Shown here: positions 50,006 to 59,530 of the stretch, piece by piece
Layout: each line of letters opens with the position of its first letter
How positions within the stretch are numbered: position 1 is the first letter of the stretch
Assembly (NCBI RefSeq): GCF_009711185.1
Contig: NZ_WMIF01000014.1
Span: forward strand, 36,977-100,976
Source: Paracoccus limosus
GTDB lineage: Bacteria > Pseudomonadota > Alphaproteobacteria > Rhodobacterales > Rhodobacteraceae
DNA length: 64,000 bases
Reading direction: 5' to 3'
The notes under the pieces: generated by a model
Told to the model about the DNA's origin: nothing
The model's input: the letters and a program-made list of their open reading frames with translations, nothing else
Databases searched by the model: none
Program-made: the position numbers and the translations under genes

Positions 50006-50046
50006 GGCGCGGGCGGGCGCGATCTTTTCCTTGCCTCGCCCGCGCC
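50006..50046 (+). terminator. Stem-loop after nasC
   Basis: Perfect 10-bp arms GGCGCGGGCG (50006-50015) and CGCCCGCGCC (50037-50046) around a 21-base loop that includes TCTTTTCC. It begins 8 bases after the nasC stop. There is no T run after the stem, so it may be a 3'-end stabiliser rather than a terminator. Confidence 0.35.
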
Positions 50047-50097
50047 TGCGCAATACCGGCTGGTGCGAACGCAATCGCGAAGACGAAAGCCCGTGAC

Positions 50098-50859
50098 ATG
50101 TCGCTGACCCCGCTGGACCTGCTGTGCGAAACCCCGTTCCATGACGCCGATGCGCCGACCCGTGCGCTGGCGCTGTCGCGCCTTGCCGATACCGAGCTTT
50201 TCGCCGCGCTGACCCAGGAGCCGGCCGATGACCGCGCCGAGTTGCAGATCTATGAGCTGCCAGAAGGGCCGGTGGCGCTGGCCTGCGATCTGGAAGAACG
50301 GCTGGCCGGCTTTGTCGGCGGCCCGGTGGCCTATGTCGCCCTGCCGGGGCGGCTGCTGGTCGCGGCGCTGGCAGCCGAGGGGCGGGGCCTGCTGGTCAAT
50401 CCCGGCCAGCCCTCGCAGATGCTGCTGGAGCCGGGTGTGCTGCAATGGCTGACCGGCGCGCTGGAGGCGCGGCCGAACCTTGCCCCCGATGCGGCATCCG
50501 CCGATCTGCGCCCGCCCGAGCCCGCGACCGTCGCCGATCTGGCCGGGCCGCTGTCGCTGCGTCTGGGTGACATGGTGGGGTTGGTGGCGCGGGCGGCGCT
50601 GTTCGGTTCGGTCTGGGCGGATGGGCGGCGCAACCATACGCTGCTGCTTCTGGGCGTGGCCGAGACGCATCGCGAGGCCTTGGCCAAGGCCTTTGCCGAA
50701 CTGCTGGCATTCCTGCCTGAACAACCCGGGGGTGTGGATATCGCCTTTGCTGATTCGGCCCTGCCGCCGGTGGCGCTGGTGCTGGACATCCCCGAACCGC
50801 AGGCCGAGGCCGTAGCACCGCAACGTGATCCCAAGGCGCCGCCCCGGCTGCGCTGGTAG
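50098..50859 (+). CDS. SseB-family protein
   Basis: 253 residues from the ATG at 50098. The N-terminal half follows the SseB pattern: 'LSRLADTELFAALTQ' and 'LAGFVGGPVAYVALPGRLLV', with 'LVNPGQPSQMLLEPGVLQWL' near 100-120. The C-terminal half ('LLLLGVAETHREALAKAFAE') matches the second SseB domain. No enzymatic motif and no signal peptide are seen. Its function is unknown. The 100-base spacing from nasC and the intervening stem suggest a separate transcript. Confidence 0.78.
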   Translation: MSLTPLDLLCETPFHDADAPTRALALSRLADTELFAALTQEPADDRAELQIYELPEGPVALACDLEERLAGFVGGPVAYVALPGRLLVAALAAEGRGLLVNPGQPSQMLLEPGVLQWLTGALEARPNLAPDAASADLRPPEPATVADLAGPLSLRLGDMVGLVARAALFGSVWADGRRNHTLLLLGVAETHREALAKAFAELLAFLPEQPGGVDIAFADSALPPVALVLDIPEPQAEAVAPQRDPKAPPRLRW

Positions 50860-50865
50860 GGAAAA

Positions 50866-50900
50866 TGCAAAACCCGCCCGAAAAAGGGCGGGTCTTGGCA
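50866..50900. terminator. Bidirectional rho-independent terminator
   Basis: ACCCGCCC (50872-50879) pairs with GGGCGGGT (50886-50893) around GAAAAA. On the minus strand TTTTGC-ATTTTC follows. It separates the convergent SseB-like and DUF882 genes. Confidence 0.75.
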
Positions 50901-50928
50901 GGTTCACACAAGCGTGAAGATCGGTGAT

Positions 50929-51489
50929 TCAGGCGCCCCAGGTGCGGACCGGACCGCAGTCCATATGCACGAAGTTCGAGCGCGAGTATTTGCCGACCCC
51001 GCCTGCCTGGCAAGCATAGGCAGCCTTGTACATCTGCGAGACAGAGCGCGACTTCAGCCGCATGTCTGCCGCCTTGCCGACCATATGCAGCGAGTTGCGC
51101 GCGACCCCGGCGGAGCGCGAGCGCAGCATGGCATTGGTCTGGGGGGAACGATAGCCCGACAGCATCATGAAGGGCTCATTGGTTTGCAGCAGCCGGTGCG
51201 AGGCTGCGGCGATGTCGATGGTGCGCGGGTCGATCCCGATCACCGTCCCCGTGCGCCAGTCGCGCATGAAGACATTGATTTCATTCAGGGCGTCGCGGAT
51301 GTATTTGCCCTCGACCCAGTAAACCGTGTCGATGCTTTCCCCGGTCCGGCCCGAATACATGCGAATGCGGCGGATGTCGCCAGCGCCGCGCAGCACACCG
51401 AAGGCATTGGCCATAACCGGCGCTGCTGCCACCGTCGTCGCCGCGAACACACCCATGATGCCGCGACGCGAGATAGTTTCGAACGTCAT
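50929..51489 (-). CDS. DUF882/YcbK-type murein-active peptidase-like protein
   Basis: 186 residues. The N-terminus 'ETISRRGIMGVFAATTVAAA' is a twin-Arg-type signal. The domain is of the peptidase M15A/YcbK fold (DUF882). Zinc ligands are visible as H and D in 'SLHMVGKAADMR' and H in 'FVHMDCGPVR', with 'MMLSGYRSPQTNAML' containing the usual Arg. It probably cuts or binds peptidoglycan peptides in the periplasm. It is divergent from the L,D-transpeptidase gene 317 bases away. Confidence 0.87.
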   Translation of the reverse strand: MTFETISRRGIMGVFAATTVAAAPVMANAFGVLRGAGDIRRIRMYSGRTGESIDTVYWVEGKYIRDALNEINVFMRDWRTGTVIGIDPRTIDIAAASHRLLQTNEPFMMLSGYRSPQTNAMLRSRSAGVARNSLHMVGKAADMRLKSRSVSQMYKAAYACQAGGVGKYSRSNFVHMDCGPVRTWGA

Positions 51490-51806
51490 GTCAGATCGCC
51501 TGTCCTGCTTCGTTTGTTGTGTCGGAGAGGATCACATGTGGAAAGCGCCCGCCCGACCGCCCCAGCTTTAACCGGAACTGTTTAACAATATGTCACCAGC
51601 CCGCGAGGCGAGGAAAGCTTTTGATTCCCGCAACAGCGGACATCCGCCATGATCGGCGATTATCCGCCGATAAAAACCTGTCCATGGAACGCAACCGGCG
51701 GTTTTGCTGCGGCCGTGCCAATCCGGCATCAGCTTGACAGGAAAACACCGACCCCCGCTGGACCCCGGAATCAGCCGATGCCACCCTTGCGCCAAGGAAT
51801 AAAGGA
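51490..51806. promoter_or_regulatory. Divergent intergenic region, DUF882 / L,D-transpeptidase
   Basis: 317 bases without a gene. TTTAAC occurs twice, 14 bases apart (51567-51572 and 51581-51586). This spacing does not fit the full CtrA site. AAGGAATAAAGGA before 51807 serves as the ribosome-binding site of the transpeptidase. Promoters for both genes must lie here; I cannot assign them. Confidence 0.4.
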
Positions 51807-53492
51807 ATGTCGCTGGTGGCCCTGTTTGAGATGATTCGCGCCATGGTTGTGGCGCCGCTGTCCGTGGCGGCAGTGCTGGGGCTGGGCATGGCGCCGCAAG
51901 CTGCGGCGGCACAGGGGTTGGAAACCGCTTCGATCAGCGCGCTGCCGGCGCCGAGGCTGTTGTTTTCCGAACGTGAAATGCAGCTGGCCGAGGCGGTTGC
52001 CCATGATCCGGGGCTGGCCGATTTCTATGGCTCGAACGGGCTGAAGCCGGTCTTTCTGGGCCCCGAGGGCGCGGCGCGCCGCCAGGCGGTGATCGCCGCG
52101 GTCGAGCAGGCGGCCAGCCATGGTCTGCCCTTGGCGCGCTATCGCCCCGATCTGCTGGCCGGGCTGGCGCAGAACGGCGGCGACACGCTGGCCGAGGAGC
52201 TGACCTTTGCCCGCGTCTTTGACCGCTGGGCGCATGACCTGACCGGGGGCGTTCTTGACCCGCAAAAGGTTGATCCCGGCATCAAGCGCAAGGTCGAGCG
52301 TCCGGCGGCGGGCGATCTGCTGCGCGGGCTGGTGGCAAGCGACGATCCGGCGGGCTTCATTGCCCGGCTCGGGCCCAGCGATCCGCGCTATGGGCAATTG
52401 CGGCAGGCTCTGGCCGCGAGCGCGCCTTTGGTCGCGCCGCCCGGCACGCCGCGCGTGCCCGAGGGCAGCTGGCGTCTGGGCGACAGCGGGCCAGCGGTGC
52501 AGGCGCTGCGCACGCGGCTGGCGGCGATGGGTTTTGACGCGGTGCCCGAGGCCTCGGCCGAGGTCTTTGACGCGCCGCTGGCGATTGCCGTGGCCAGATT
52601 TCAGGCGCAGGCCGGTATGGGCGCCGACGGCATCGCCGGGCCGCGCACCGTGGCGCGGCTGAACCGCAACGGTGAGGCCGATCCGGCCCTGCTGGTCGCG
52701 CTGGAGCGGATGCGCTGGATGAATGGCGCGGACCCGATGGCGCGTCAGGTCTGGGTCAACCTGCCCGAATTCACCGCCCGCATCCTGCAGGACGGGCAGG
52801 AGGTGTTTTCGACCCGCGTGGTGATCGGCAAGGCCGATCCCGAATACGAGACCCCGGAATTTTCCGAGACGATGAAATATATCGTCGCCAATCCGCGCTG
52901 GAACGTGCCGCGCTCGATCACGGTCAAGGAATATTTGCCGCGCCTGCAGGCCAATCGCAATGCGGTCGGCCATCTGGACGTGGTGGACGGCGCCGGCCGC
53001 GTCATATCGCGCGACCGCATCGATTTCCGCAAATACACCGCCTCGAACTTTCCCTATCGCATGCGGCAAAAGCCCAGCGATGACAATGCCTTGGGTCAGG
53101 TCAAATTCATGTTCCCGAACCCGTGGAACATCTATCTCCATGACACGCCGACCAAGCATCTGTTCAACCAGTCGAGCCGCGCCTATTCGCATGGCTGTAT
53201 CCGCATCGGTCGGCCCATCGATCTGGCGCATGAGCTGCTGGCCGGGCAGGTCGGCAACCCCGAAGCGACCTTCCAGAAGGCGCTGCGCTCGGGGCAGGAA
53301 AGCTTTCTGAACCTGCGCCAGCCGATCCCGGTGCATCTGGTCTATTTCACCGCTTTCCCCGATGCCGACGGCCAGATCCGGCGTTTTCCCGACATTTATG
53401 GCCGCGACGCACAGGTCCATGCCGCGCTGACGGCAAGCGCCGAGCGCGCCGCACGCGATAGCGGTCTGGATTTCGGCGACTTGCGGGACTAG
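51807..53492 (+). CDS. L,D-transpeptidase (YcbB/LdtD family)
   Basis: 561 residues. Periplasmic enzyme making 3-3 crosslinks in peptidoglycan. A signal peptide or anchor lies at about 8-35 (ends AAAAQG). An N-terminal helical scaffold is followed by a peptidoglycan-binding domain near 230-290 ('[20 protein letters not shown]'). The YkuD catalytic domain (about 310-500) has '[19 protein letters not shown]' and '[14 protein letters not shown]', with catalytic His461 and Cys463. It is larger than the single-domain Ldt enzymes. lpxD starts 28 bases later, so they are probably co-transcribed. Confidence 0.92.
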   Translation: MSLVALFEMIRAMVVAPLSVAAVLGLGMAPQAAAAQGLETASISALPAPRLLFSEREMQLAEAVAHDPGLADFYGSNGLKPVFLGPEGAARRQAVIAAVEQAASHGLPLARYRPDLLAGLAQNGGDTLAEELTFARVFDRWAHDLTGGVLDPQKVDPGIKRKVERPAAGDLLRGLVASDDPAGFIARLGPSDPRYGQLRQALAASAPLVAPPGTPRVPEGSWRLGDSGPAVQALRTRLAAMGFDAVPEASAEVFDAPLAIAVARFQAQAGMGADGIAGPRTVARLNRNGEADPALLVALERMRWMNGADPMARQVWVNLPEFTARILQDGQEVFSTRVVIGKADPEYETPEFSETMKYIVANPRWNVPRSITVKEYLPRLQANRNAVGHLDVVDGAGRVISRDRIDFRKYTASNFPYRMRQKPSDDNALGQVKFMFPNPWNIYLHDTPTKHLFNQSSRAYSHGCIRIGRPIDLAHELLAGQVGNPEATFQKALRSGQESFLNLRQPIPVHLVYFTAFPDADGQIRRFPDIYGRDAQVHAALTASAERAARDSGLDFGDLRD

Positions 53493-53520
53493 ATCATTCC
53501 CCAACCAAAGGGGGACGCGC

Positions 53521-54636
53521 ATGACCTTGACCATTGCCGAGCTTGCCCGGGCGCTGGATGCCCGGCTTTGGGGGGATGGCGAATTGGCCGTCACCGGCGT
53601 CGCCGAGGCGGGGCAGGCGGGCGAGGGGCAGATCTCGCTGGCGACCAATCCGGCCTATGCCGAGAAGCTGGCGCCAGGCGGCATGGCCCTGATCGCCGAG
53701 GGCATGGACCCCGAGGCGCTGGGGCTGCGCGCGGCCATCGTGGTGGTGCGCCCGCGGTTGGCCATGTCCGGGCTGACCCGCGCCTTTGATCGCGGCCCCG
53801 AGATAGCGCCGGGCGTGCATCCCAGCGCCGTCATCGACCCGAGCGCCGAAATCCCCGAGGATGCTGCCATCGGTCCCTTCGTGGTGATCGGGGCACGGGT
53901 GCGGCTAGGGCAGGGCGCGCGCATCGCCTCGCATGTCTCGATCGGGCGCGACACGGTGATCGGCGCCGAGGTGCTGCTGCATCCCGGTGTGCGCATCGCG
54001 CATGAGGTGGTGATCGGCGACCGCGTGATCCTGCATCCCAATGTCTCGATCGGGGCGGACGGGTTTTCCTTTGTCACCCCCGAGAAATCCGGTGTCGAAG
54101 AGATCCGCCACACGCTGGGCGAACGCGCCGAGATCCGCCAGCAGCACTGGACTCGGATCCATTCGCTGGGGGGCGTGGTCATCGGCGACGATGTCGAGGT
54201 CGGCGCAAACTCGACCATCGACCGCGGCACCATCCGCGCCACCCGCATCGGCCGCGGCACCAAGATCGACAATCTGGTCCAGATTGGTCACAATTGCGTG
54301 GTGGGCGAGGATTGCATGCTTTGCGGTCTGGTCGGCGTGGCCGGATCGGCGCGCATCGGCAATCGGGTCGTGCTGGCCGGTCAGGTCGGTGTCTCGGACA
54401 ATATCTTCGTCGGTGACGACGTGATCGCCGGCGGTGCCACCAAGATCTTTACCAATGCGCCGGCCGGGCGCGTTCTGCTGGGCAGCCCCGCCGTCAAGAT
54501 GGAGACCCAGGTCGAGGCGCAAAAGAACATCCGCCGGCTGCCGCGACTTTACGCGCAGGTGGCGGAGCTTCGTGAAACTGTTAAGAATTTGTCGGAAAAC
54601 CGCGTCGAAACCGGCAAGACGCCGGACAGGGGCTGA
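53521..54636 (+). CDS. lpxD: UDP-3-O-acylglucosamine N-acyltransferase LpxD
   Basis: 371 residues, slightly longer than usual (about 340). It adds the second 3-hydroxyacyl chain in lipid A synthesis. An N-terminal uridine-binding domain precedes a hexapeptide-repeat beta-helix (about 100-320). The catalytic His lies in '[18 protein letters not shown]'. '[20 protein letters not shown]' is also typical. The usual neighbours (bamA, fabZ, lpxA) are not present; instead an ACP and ketosynthase follow directly. Confidence 0.95.
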   Translation: MTLTIAELARALDARLWGDGELAVTGVAEAGQAGEGQISLATNPAYAEKLAPGGMALIAEGMDPEALGLRAAIVVVRPRLAMSGLTRAFDRGPEIAPGVHPSAVIDPSAEIPEDAAIGPFVVIGARVRLGQGARIASHVSIGRDTVIGAEVLLHPGVRIAHEVVIGDRVILHPNVSIGADGFSFVTPEKSGVEEIRHTLGERAEIRQQHWTRIHSLGGVVIGDDVEVGANSTIDRGTIRATRIGRGTKIDNLVQIGHNCVVGEDCMLCGLVGVAGSARIGNRVVLAGQVGVSDNIFVGDDVIAGGATKIFTNAPAGRVLLGSPAVKMETQVEAQKNIRRLPRLYAQVAELRETVKNLSENRVETGKTPDRG

Positions 54637-54648
54637 TTGGAGACCGAA

Positions 54649-54909
54649 ATGACAGAGATCCGCGACCGTATCGTTCAGATCATCGCCGAACAGGCCATGC
54701 TGGATCCGGCCGAGCTGAAACCCGAAATGTCGCCGCAGGATATCGGCATCGACAGCATGGGGCTGGTCGAGTCGATCTTTGCCATCGAGGAAGAGTTCGA
54801 CATCTCGATCCCCTTCAACGCCAATGATCCCGAGAACTCGGATTTCGACATCTCGTCCCTGGGCGCGATCATCTCGGCCGTCGAAAAGCTGGTTGCGGCA
54901 AAGGTATGA
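54649..54909 (+). CDS. Acyl carrier protein, dedicated second copy
   Basis: 86 residues from the ATG at 54649; a TTG 12 bases earlier is less likely. Phosphopantetheine attaches to Ser36 in GIDSMGLVES, where the Leu after Ser is Met instead. The sequence differs from housekeeping AcpP and has an insertion 'SIPFNANDPENSDFDISSLG' after helix II. This resembles AcpXL-type carriers used for unusual acyl chains, but the similarity is partial. It overlaps the ketosynthase start by 4 bases and follows lpxD by 12 bases. It probably supplies an acyl chain for lipid A or another envelope lipid. Confidence 0.9.
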   Translation: MTEIRDRIVQIIAEQAMLDPAELKPEMSPQDIGIDSMGLVESIFAIEEEFDISIPFNANDPENSDFDISSLGAIISAVEKLVAAKV

Positions 54910-56255
54910 ACGCCAAGAAGGCCAAGCCGGGCAAGCTGCCCAAACCCGAGCGCAAAACCGAGAAGGTCACGGGCAAGGTCAAGAACGCCACCAAGATGGC
55001 GCGCGCCATGCTGGGCCGCGTCATCATGGGGCGTCATGCCAATGGCATGCGGCGGGTGGCGATCACCGGCATGGGCACGGTGAACGCGCTGGGGCGCGAC
55101 GTGCCGGCGACCATGGAGGCCATGCGCGAGGGCCGCTGCGGCATCGGTCCGCTGGAGTTCCGCGATGTCGAGCGGCTTGCGATCCGCATCGGCGGTCAGG
55201 TCCGTGACTGGGACGCCGAGCAATACTTCAACCGCCAGCAGATCGTGCTTTACGACAAGTTCACCCAGTTTACGCTGCTGGCGGCGCGCGAGGCGGTCGA
55301 GCAATCCGGGCTGGTCTTCGAGGGTGAGCTGGGTCTGCGCTCGGGCGTGGTGCTGGGCACCGCGGCAGGCGGCATGAACACCTGGGACGAGAATTATCGC
55401 ACCGTCTACGAAGAGGGCAAGAACCGCGTTCACCCCTTTGTCGTGCCGCGGCTGATGAACAATGCCGCCGCCTCGCATCTCAGTCTGGAATACGGGCTGA
55501 TGGGGCCAAGCTTTACCGTCGCCACCGCCTGCGCCAGCTCGAACCACGCCATGGGCATGGCCTTCAACATGGTGCGTTCGGGGGCGGCCTCGGTGATGCT
55601 GACCGGCGGCTCCGAGGCGATGCTGTGCTTTGGCGGCGTCAAGGCATGGGAAGGCCTGCGCGTCATGTCCAAGGACGCTTGCCGCCCGTTTTCCGCGACC
55701 CGCAACGGCATGGTGCAGGGCGAGGGCGCGGGCGTCTTCGTCTTTGAGGATTGGGAACATGCCGTGGCGCGCGGCGCCGACATTCTGGCCGAGGTGGTGG
55801 GCTTTTCGATGTGCGCCGATGCGCAGGATATCGTCATGCCCTCGGCCATCGGCGCCGAGCGGGCGATCACCGGTGCCATGCTGGACGCGCATCTGCGGCC
55901 CGAGGAGATCGGCTACATCAATGCGCATGGCACGGGAACAGCGGCCAATGACAAGACCGAATGCGCGGCCGTCGCGCATGCCTTTGGCCATCACGCCGAC
56001 CGGCTGATGATTTCCTCGACCAAGTCGATGCACGGGCATCTGATCGGCGGCACAGGCGCGGTCGAGCTGTTGGCCTGCATCATGGCGCTGCGCGAAGGCG
56101 TGATCGCGCCCACCATCGGCTATGAAGAGCCGGACCCCGAATGTGCGCTGGACGTGGTGCCGAACGAGGCGCGCGAGGCAAAGGTCGGCGCGGTGCTGTC
56201 GAACGCCTTTGCCTTTGGCGGGCTGAACGCGGTCATCGCGCTGCGCAAGGCCTGA
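54906..56255 (+). CDS. Beta-ketoacyl-ACP synthase II-like enzyme
   Basis: 449 residues. Thiolase-fold condensing enzyme extending acyl chains on an ACP. The catalytic Cys is in 'TACASSNHAMGMAFNM' near 208. The two His are in 'NAHGTGTAAND' near 340 and 'SMHGHLIGGTGAVE' near 377. The first 46 residues are a Lys/Arg-rich extension not found in FabF, and the true start could be the Met at 'MRRVAITGMG'. The listed ATG is kept because it overlaps the ACP stop. With its ACP and lpxD it looks like a small acyl-chain module, comparable to acpXL-fabF of rhizobia. Confidence 0.88.
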   Translation: MNAKKAKPGKLPKPERKTEKVTGKVKNATKMARAMLGRVIMGRHANGMRRVAITGMGTVNALGRDVPATMEAMREGRCGIGPLEFRDVERLAIRIGGQVRDWDAEQYFNRQQIVLYDKFTQFTLLAAREAVEQSGLVFEGELGLRSGVVLGTAAGGMNTWDENYRTVYEEGKNRVHPFVVPRLMNNAAASHLSLEYGLMGPSFTVATACASSNHAMGMAFNMVRSGAASVMLTGGSEAMLCFGGVKAWEGLRVMSKDACRPFSATRNGMVQGEGAGVFVFEDWEHAVARGADILAEVVGFSMCADAQDIVMPSAIGAERAITGAMLDAHLRPEEIGYINAHGTGTAANDKTECAAVAHAFGHHADRLMISSTKSMHGHLIGGTGAVELLACIMALREGVIAPTIGYEEPDPECALDVVPNEAREAKVGAVLSNAFAFGGLNAVIALRKA

Positions 56256-56284
56256 GGCACGGAGAGGCAAGGGAAGGCAAGGGA

Positions 56285-56350
56285 AGGGGGCTCTGCCCCC
56301 TTCGCCGCAAGCGGCTCATCCCCCGGAATATTGGGACACGAAAGAAGCCG
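56285..56350 (-). repeat. Intergenic repeat element, copy 2
   Basis: Inverted copy of the element at 26671-26757. Read on the minus strand it is GGCTTCTTTCGTG then TCCCAATATTCCGGGGG (56350-56320), followed by the hairpin GGGGGC-AGA-GCCCCC (56300-56286). It fills most of the gap between the ketosynthase and ferredoxin genes. Confidence 0.6.
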
Positions 56351-56404
56351 GGGGCGGGGCTTTTCAGGCGCCCGGCGATGGCCTATCTGCTGTGCGAAAG
56401 CTGA

Positions 56405-56740
<336 letters not shown>

Positions 56741-56764
56741 GGCGGATGACGGCGGCGGCGGGGC

Positions 56765-57394
56765 TTAGCCTGCCGCCTTGGGGCCGTGTTGGGCGATGAT
56801 CCCGTCGAGGAACTGATCGAAGACATCCTCGGCGAGATTGGCGCCGGGGCGCTCGTCGTCCTTGGTCCAAGGGTCGGTGCCACGGCCGACGAAGACCACA
56901 TTCGCACCCCGGATCAGGCAATGCAGGAACAGGATGATCCGGTCGATATCGGCCGTTTTATCCAGCATGCCGATATCGATCATCTCGTGCAGCTTGCGTT
57001 CGAAGAGCTGGCGGATCGAGATGGTGAAGCGGTAGAGCGTGCTGTCCGTGGGCAGGTCGCCCATCAGGCCGTCGACCAGCATCGCGAAGAGCCGCGGGTG
57101 GCGATAGGCCCAATCGCCGTAGCTGCGCGCGAGCGAGCGCAACTGCGCGTCCGGGCTATGCGGGTCGGATTCGATGATCCCCTGACGCAGCGCATCATTG
57201 AGCAGCATCACGCTGTCATAGATCACGCCTTCGCGCAGATCGTCGAGGGTGGCGAAACAGGCCCTGACCTCCTGCGGGGCGACCCCGGCCAAGGCGGCAA
57301 GGTCGTCGAGAGAGGACGGCAGCGCGCCCTGTTTCTCGACGGCGGTCTTGGCCGTCTTGATCAGGTTCTGATACAGGTTGCCAGGGTCGGACAT
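56765..57394 (-). CDS. TetR/AcrR-family transcriptional regulator
   Basis: 209 residues from the ATG at 57394 (MSDPGN...), after GAGGGCAAGAA. The N-terminal HTH is somewhat divergent: 'LPSSLDDLAALAGVAPQEVR' followed by 'ACFATLDDLREGVIYDSVML'. The C-terminal helical ligand domain is of ordinary length. A perfect 26-base palindrome lies 36-61 bases upstream and probably is its own operator. Convergent with the ferredoxin gene by 24 bases. The regulated genes may include itself and typA's neighbours; no ligand is evident. Confidence 0.82.
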   Translation of the reverse strand: MSDPGNLYQNLIKTAKTAVEKQGALPSSLDDLAALAGVAPQEVRACFATLDDLREGVIYDSVMLLNDALRQGIIESDPHSPDAQLRSLARSYGDWAYRHPRLFAMLVDGLMGDLPTDSTLYRFTISIRQLFERKLHEMIDIGMLDKTADIDRIILFLHCLIRGANVVFVGRGTDPWTKDDERPGANLAEDVFDQFLDGIIAQHGPKAAG

Positions 57395-57429
57395 TTCTTG
57401 CCCTCTGAGGGATCTCACTGCCAATCTAG

Positions 57430-57455
57430 CACAATTCCGCCGAGGCGGAATTGTG
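57430..57455. promoter_or_regulatory. Perfect palindrome upstream of tetR
   Basis: Two 12-bp arms, CACAATTCCGCC (57430-57441) and its exact complement (57444-57455), around GA. It lies between the typA stop and the tetR start, both on the minus strand. Length and symmetry fit a TetR operator. No T run follows on the typA reading strand, so a terminator is less likely. Confidence 0.65.
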
Positions 57456-57487
57456 TGTTTTCAAAAAACTGAAGTCTGGCAGAGGGA

Positions 57488-59308
57488 TCAGCCGTCGGCG
57501 CGGGCCTGACGCTTGCGCTCATGCGGGTCCAGATGGCGCTTGCGCAGGCGGATGTTCTTGGGCGTGACTTCGACCAGCTCGTCATCGTCGATATAAGCGA
57601 TGGCCTCTTCCAGCGACTGGCGCACCGGCGGCGTCAGGCGCACAGCCTCGTCCGTGCCCGAGGCGCGAACGTTGGTCAGTTTCTTGCCCTTCAGCGGGTT
57701 CACTTCCAGATCGTTGTCGCGCGAATGCTCGCCGATGATCATGCCCTGATAGACCTGTTCCTGCGCGCCGATGAACATCTTGCCGCGCTCTTCCAGGTTC
57801 CACAGCGCATAGGCGACCGAGACGCCATCCTCCATCGAGATCAGCACGCCCTGACGGCGGCCCTGGATCGGGCCCTTGTAGGGCGCCCAGCTGTGGAAGA
57901 TGCGGTTCAGCACGCCGTTGCCGCGCGTGTCGGTCATGAATTCGCCCTGATAGCCGATCAGCCCGCGCGAGGGGACATGGGCCACGATGCGGGTCTTGCC
58001 ATGGCCTGCGGGCTTCATCTCGACCAGATCGCCCTTGCGGGTGCCGGTCAGCTTGTCGATCACGGCGCCGGTATATTCGTCATCGACGTCGATGATGGCT
58101 TCCTCGATCGGCTCGTGGCGGACGCCGTCAATGTCCTGGAAGATCACGCGCGGGCGCGAGATCGACAGCTCGAAGCCTTCGCGGCGCATGTTTTCGATCA
58201 GCACGCCCATCTGCAATTCGCCACGGCCCGAGACGATGAAGGCATCGCCGCCGGGGGTGTCCTCGACCTTGATCGCGACGTTGGTTTCGGCCTCTTTCAT
58301 CAGGCGTTCGCGGATGACGCGCGATTGCACCTTGTTGCCGTCGCGACCGGCCAGCGGGCTGTCGTTGATGCCGAAGGTGACGCTGATGGTCGGCGGATCG
58401 ATCGGCTGTGCGGGCAGGGCGGTTTCCACCTCGAGCGCGGCGATGGTGTCGGCGACGGTCGCCTTGGTCATGCCCGCGAGGCTGACGATGTCGCCGGCAA
58501 CGGCCTCGTCGATCGGCGTCTGGGTCAGGCCGCGGAAGGCCAGCACCTTGGAGATGCGGAACTGTTCGATGCGCTCGCCGTCGCGCGACAGCGCCTTGAC
58601 GGTATCGCCGGCTTTCGCACGGCCAGCCTCGACGCGGCCGGTCAGAATGCGGCCGATGAACGGGTCCGAGCCCAGCGTGGTGGCAAGCATCTGGAAGGGC
58701 TCGTCCTGACGGGCGACCTGCTTCGGGGGCTCGACGTGGCGCAGCACCATGTCGAACAGCGCCGACATGTCCTTGCGCGGACCCTCCAGCGTCTCGTCGG
58801 CCCAGCCGCCGATGCCCGAGGCGTAGAGATGCGGAAAGTCCAGCTGCTCGTCACTGGCACCGAGGTTGGCAAAAAGGTCGAACACTTCGTCCAGCGCCTT
58901 GTCGGCGTCGGCAGCGGGCTTGTCGACCTTGTTCAGGACCACGATGGGCTTCAGGCCCAGGGCCAGCGCTTTGGAGGTCACGAATTTCGTTTGCGGCATC
59001 GGGCCTTCGGCAGCATCGACCAGCAGACAGACGCCATCGACCATCGACAGGATCCGCTCGACCTCGCCGCCGAAATCGGCGTGGCCGGGGGTGTCGACGA
59101 TATTGATGCGGGTGCCTTTCCATTCGACCGAGGTGGCCTTGGCCAGAATGGTGATGCCGCGTTCACGTTCGATGTCGTTGCTGTCCATGGCGCGTTCCGC
59201 CACGGCCTGGTTCTCGCGGAACGAGCCCGACTGTTTCAGCAACTGGTCGACAAGAGTGGTCTTGCCGTGGTCGACGTGGGCAATGATCGCGATATTGCGG
59301 ATATCCAT
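57488..59308 (-). CDS. typA: Ribosome-binding GTPase TypA/BipA
   Basis: 606 residues. Translational GTPase that acts on the ribosome, with effects on stress and biogenesis. The G1 motif 'AHVDHGKTT' is at 10-18, the switch region '[14 protein letters not shown]' near 48, G3 [14 protein letters not shown] near 74 and G4 NKVDK near 130. The EF-G-like domains and the BipA-specific C-terminal domain follow ('[20 protein letters not shown]'). Monocistronic, with an AAAGGCCAGC site before the ATG. Confidence 0.96.
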   Translation of the reverse strand: MDIRNIAIIAHVDHGKTTLVDQLLKQSGSFRENQAVAERAMDSNDIERERGITILAKATSVEWKGTRINIVDTPGHADFGGEVERILSMVDGVCLLVDAAEGPMPQTKFVTSKALALGLKPIVVLNKVDKPAADADKALDEVFDLFANLGASDEQLDFPHLYASGIGGWADETLEGPRKDMSALFDMVLRHVEPPKQVARQDEPFQMLATTLGSDPFIGRILTGRVEAGRAKAGDTVKALSRDGERIEQFRISKVLAFRGLTQTPIDEAVAGDIVSLAGMTKATVADTIAALEVETALPAQPIDPPTISVTFGINDSPLAGRDGNKVQSRVIRERLMKEAETNVAIKVEDTPGGDAFIVSGRGELQMGVLIENMRREGFELSISRPRVIFQDIDGVRHEPIEEAIIDVDDEYTGAVIDKLTGTRKGDLVEMKPAGHGKTRIVAHVPSRGLIGYQGEFMTDTRGNGVLNRIFHSWAPYKGPIQGRRQGVLISMEDGVSVAYALWNLEERGKMFIGAQEQVYQGMIIGEHSRDNDLEVNPLKGKKLTNVRASGTDEAVRLTPPVRQSLEEAIAYIDDDELVEVTPKNIRLRKRHLDPHERKRQARADG

Positions 59309-59398
59309 GGGGAGCTGGCCTTTGAATTGAGTTGCGGCCCCCCTAGCGCAGCAGGGGCCGAAACGCCAGCATCAATATGGAATCCGACAGTTGCGTGA

Positions 59399-59473
59399 CT
59401 AGCGCAGGCCCAGCAGGCTGAGGATCAGCAGCACCACCACGACCAGACCGACGATATAGATGATCGAATTCAC
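59399..59473 (-). CDS. 24-residue membrane protein
   Basis: A short gene from a GTG at 59473 to a TAG at 59399, too small for most gene finders. After a start and 'NSIIYIVG' comes a run of Val/Leu/Ile and the end LLGLR, so almost the whole protein is one membrane helix. An AAGGAAA lies 6 bases before the GTG. Similar 'IYIVGLVVVV...LGLR' peptides are, as I recall, annotated in other Rhodobacterales. Its function is unknown. It lies between typA and the Blh-like gene on the same strand. Confidence 0.65.
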   Translation of the reverse strand: MNSIIYIVGLVVVVLLILSLLGLR

Positions 59474-59530
59474 GGCAGCTTTCCTTGGCGGGAGGCGGGC
59501 CGGGGCCGGCGCGCCCAAGGGGAATGGCGC

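Noticed and set aside
51567..51586. CtrA site between DUF882 and L,D-transpeptidase
   Set aside because: Two TTTAAC boxes are 14 bases apart, giving N10 between TTAA units instead of N7.
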